Shown: positions 6,848-8,203 of the stretch, piece by piece | How positions within the stretch are numbered: the first letter of the stretch is position 1 | Layout: each line of letters opens with the position of its first letter | From: DASZYF01 sp035545535 | Lineage (GTDB): Bacteria > Actinomycetota > Actinomycetes > Mycobacteriales > CAJCIY01 | DNA: 8,203 nt | Assembly: GCA_035545535.1 (NCBI GenBank) | Contig: DASZYF010000023.1 | Location: 1-8,203, forward strand | Direction of reading: 5' to 3' | Program-made: the position numbers and the translations under genes | Notes under the pieces: generated by a model | Seen by the model: the letters and a program-made list of their open reading frames with translations, nothing else | Databases searched by the model: none | Told to the model about the DNA's origin: nothing

Positions 6848-7327
6848 GTGGTCCGTCGTCAGCGGTCCCTGGCGGTCGGAACCGCCGTGCTGGTCGTGGT
6901 CGTGCTGGTCGCCGGCCTCATGACCCTGCTGTTCGGCCCGGCGCGCGGCGCCCGTGACGACATCAGCGCCCAACGGCGGATCGTCGCCGGTCAGCTCGAC
7001 GTGCTCACGCAGCAGCTGCAGCTCACCCGCGCGCAGCTCGCGGTCGCCACGCAGACGCGCGACCTCGTGCAGCGCAGCGTCGGTGATCAGCAGCAGCTCA
7101 TCGCGCTCGCGAAGCAGACCCGCGACATCGCACGACAGACCCGCGACATCGCCGCGAGCACGCAGGCCATCGCATCGTCAACGCTGTCCGTGGCCCGCTC
7201 GACCGACGGGAAGGTCGCCGACCAGCTGACGCTCAGCCGCCAGCTCCTCGCGCTCGCCCGGCAGCTCGAGCAGATCACCGCCGAGGTGGAGCAGCACGCG
7301 GCCAACCTCGACCGCAAGGTGCCCTAG
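6848..7327 (+). CDS. Single-pass membrane protein with heptad-repeat coiled coil (159 aa)
   Basis: I do not recognise the family. The start GTG 6848 follows a consensus Shine-Dalgarno. A basic N-terminus (MVRRQRS) precedes one hydrophobic segment at about residues 9-29, which is probably a signal anchor with the remainder outside the membrane. Residues 38-156 are strongly helical, with heptad spacing and almost no Pro or aromatic residues. From 90 to 124 the sequence runs as consecutive seven-residue blocks: QTRDIAR, QTRDIAA, STQAIAS, STLSVAR, STDGKVA. Thr recurs every seven residues (91, 98, 105, 112, 119), and an earlier QTRDLVQ block stands at 69-75. The DNA shows it as a 17-base direct repeat (7115-7131 and 7136-7152). 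A rod-like oligomer or spacer on the cell surface is an inference. It follows pntB on the same strand after 145 bases and ends 10 bases from the convergent glycosylase gene. Confidence 0.8.
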   Translation: MVRRQRSLAVGTAVLVVVVLVAGLMTLLFGPARGARDDISAQRRIVAGQLDVLTQQLQLTRAQLAVATQTRDLVQRSVGDQQQLIALAKQTRDIARQTRDIAASTQAIASSTLSVARSTDGKVADQLTLSRQLLALARQLEQITAEVEQHAANLDRKVP

Positions 7328-7337
7328 GCGCGGATGA

Positions 7338-8156
7338 TCAGTGCTGCTCCTTCGAGCAGTACCAGGTGGTGCGGCCGCCGACGGTGCTCTTGCGCATCGG
7401 CGCCCCGTCGCGCGGGCACAGCGCCTCGGCCCGGCGGAACGGGACGACGGAGAGCGTGTGGACGCCGCCGCCCTTGATCGCGTCGTTGATGGTCTTGCGC
7501 AAGACCTTGTGCAGCGCGTCCATCTCGGCTCTGGTCAGCGACTTCGCCGGTCGCGCGGGTGCGAGCTTCGCGCGCCACAGCATCTCGTCGGCCAGCAGGT
7601 TGCCGATGCCGGCGATCTCCTCCTGGTCCATCAGCCGCGCCTTGAGCGGTGCGCCGCTGCGGGACAGCACGTCGCGCAGCTGCGCCGCGGTGATGTGCGC
7701 AGCATCGGGGCCGAGCTTCTCGACCGGGGGGTCGAGGCGCACCCGGCCGAGCCGGCGCGGGTCGACGAGGATGAGCGCGCCGCCGTCGGCGAACGTGAGC
7801 GCGAAGCGGCTGAAGCGGAAGTCGCCGGGCTTGCGACCGCGCTCCCAGTAGTCGCCACCGTCGATCTCGTGGCCCTTGCCGTCGGCGACCACGATCTTGC
7901 CGCTCATGCCCAGGTGGATGCCGAGCGTCGGACCGGCGGTCTTCGAACGGCCCACCCCGGAGGTCTCGACCCACATGCTCTTGCCGGTGCGGTTGGCCAC
8001 CGTCAGCTTGCGGCCGACGAGTGCGGCCTTGATGTCGCCGGGCCGGTGCGGCCGGGTCTCGTAGGTGTCGGTGTCGTCGACGTCGACGATGCGCCGGCCG
8101 AGCGCGTGCCGCTCGATCACCGCCCGCGCGGACTCCACCTCGGGCAGCTCGGGCAC
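7338..8156 (-). CDS. Fpg/Nei-family DNA glycosylase with altered zinc finger (272 aa)
   Basis: This is a base-excision repair enzyme that removes damaged bases and cuts the abasic site by beta,delta-elimination. The mature N-terminus must be PELPEVE: P2 is the nucleophile and E3 the general acid, so the ATG at 8156 is certain although its Shine-Dalgarno (GGGCAGAG) is poor. K59 in TGKSM is the conserved elimination lysine. HLGMSGK (81-87) and DPRRLG (132-137, Leu where Fpg usually has Phe) follow. The helix-two-turn-helix carries GIGNLLADE (183-191). The C-terminal beta-hairpin keeps R262 in GRTT, but the usual four zinc cysteines are reduced to C247 and C267; the others are D250 and E270, with H272 as the last residue. 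Only about 17 residues separate the GGG at 229-231 from C247, against about 30 in Fpg, so the 8-oxoguanine-capping loop is short. Substrate range may thus differ from classical MutM. Confidence 0.92.
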   Translation of the reverse strand: MPELPEVESARAVIERHALGRRIVDVDDTDTYETRPHRPGDIKAALVGRKLTVANRTGKSMWVETSGVGRSKTAGPTLGIHLGMSGKIVVADGKGHEIDGGDYWERGRKPGDFRFSRFALTFADGGALILVDPRRLGRVRLDPPVEKLGPDAAHITAAQLRDVLSRSGAPLKARLMDQEEIAGIGNLLADEMLWRAKLAPARPAKSLTRAEMDALHKVLRKTINDAIKGGGVHTLSVVPFRRAEALCPRDGAPMRKSTVGGRTTWYCSKEQH

Positions 8157-8191
8157 ATGATCACTCTGCCCGACCGCCGATCACGCGGCCC

Positions 8192-8203
8192 GTCGACATC
8201 GGC
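8192..8203. repeat. Possible start of another copy of the pnt-operon hairpin repeat
   Basis: GTCGACATCGGC at the right edge is the exact reverse complement of 5188-5199, and its last 10 bases equal the left arm at 5141-5150. It lies 36 bases upstream of the glycosylase start, in non-coding DNA. The 10-base core also occurs by chance inside the GGDEF-EAL gene (2796-2805), so the match is suggestive only. The remainder of 8157-8191 shows no clear promoter. Confidence 0.4.

Noticed and set aside
7328..7337. Bidirectional terminator between the coiled-coil gene and the glycosylase gene
   Set aside because: The gap is only 10 bases and no stem-loop with a T-run is visible in or beside it. The same holds for the 8-base convergent gap at 1192-1199.

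Overview
The window is very GC-rich, densely coding DNA from a high-GC actinobacterium. The evidence is the base composition, frequent GTG starts, a DUF2510 protein (a family largely confined to Actinobacteria) and a likely leaderless transcript. The genus cannot be told from the sequence. The layout is ordinary chromosome: eight complete genes and one partial one, with no rRNA, tRNA, CRISPR array, transposase or phage gene. No gene-free gap exceeds 200 bases.

Left part (1-1191): the 5' end of a DUF2510 gene on the minus strand is divergent from a small cysteine-rich protein (388-744, DUF2695-like). Next comes a 99-aa protein of the antibiotic-biosynthesis-monooxygenase-like dimeric alpha/beta-barrel type (892-1191). 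The divergent gap at 210-387 holds two 8-bp palindromes and a nested stem-loop.

Centre (1200-6702): a 758-aa membrane protein with GGDEF and EAL domains (minus strand) is convergent with the 99-aa gene and divergent from a three-gene proton-translocating transhydrogenase operon, pntAA-pntAB-pntB. The operon encodes the split-alpha form of the enzyme: a soluble NAD(H)-binding alpha1, a small membrane alpha2, and a beta subunit that combines membrane and NADP(H)-binding parts. Together they exchange hydride between NAD(H) and NADP(H), coupled to proton flow. pntAA appears to be leaderless. pntAA and pntAB overlap by 4 bases. pntAB and pntB are instead separated by 148 bases that are almost filled by two copies of a hairpin-forming repeat.

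Right part (6703-8203): a small single-pass membrane protein with a long heptad-repeat coiled coil (6848-7327) is convergent with a Fpg/Nei-family DNA glycosylase (7338-8156, minus strand). The glycosylase has its catalytic residues but an altered zinc finger and a short C-terminal loop. The last 12 bases of the window match one arm of the pnt-operon repeat in reverse, so another copy may begin there.

The most notable items are the tandem hairpin element inside the pnt operon, the atypical glycosylase, the leaderless pntAA start with an 11-base motif shared with another promoter region, and the heptad-repeat protein. I see no clear multi-gene novel system.
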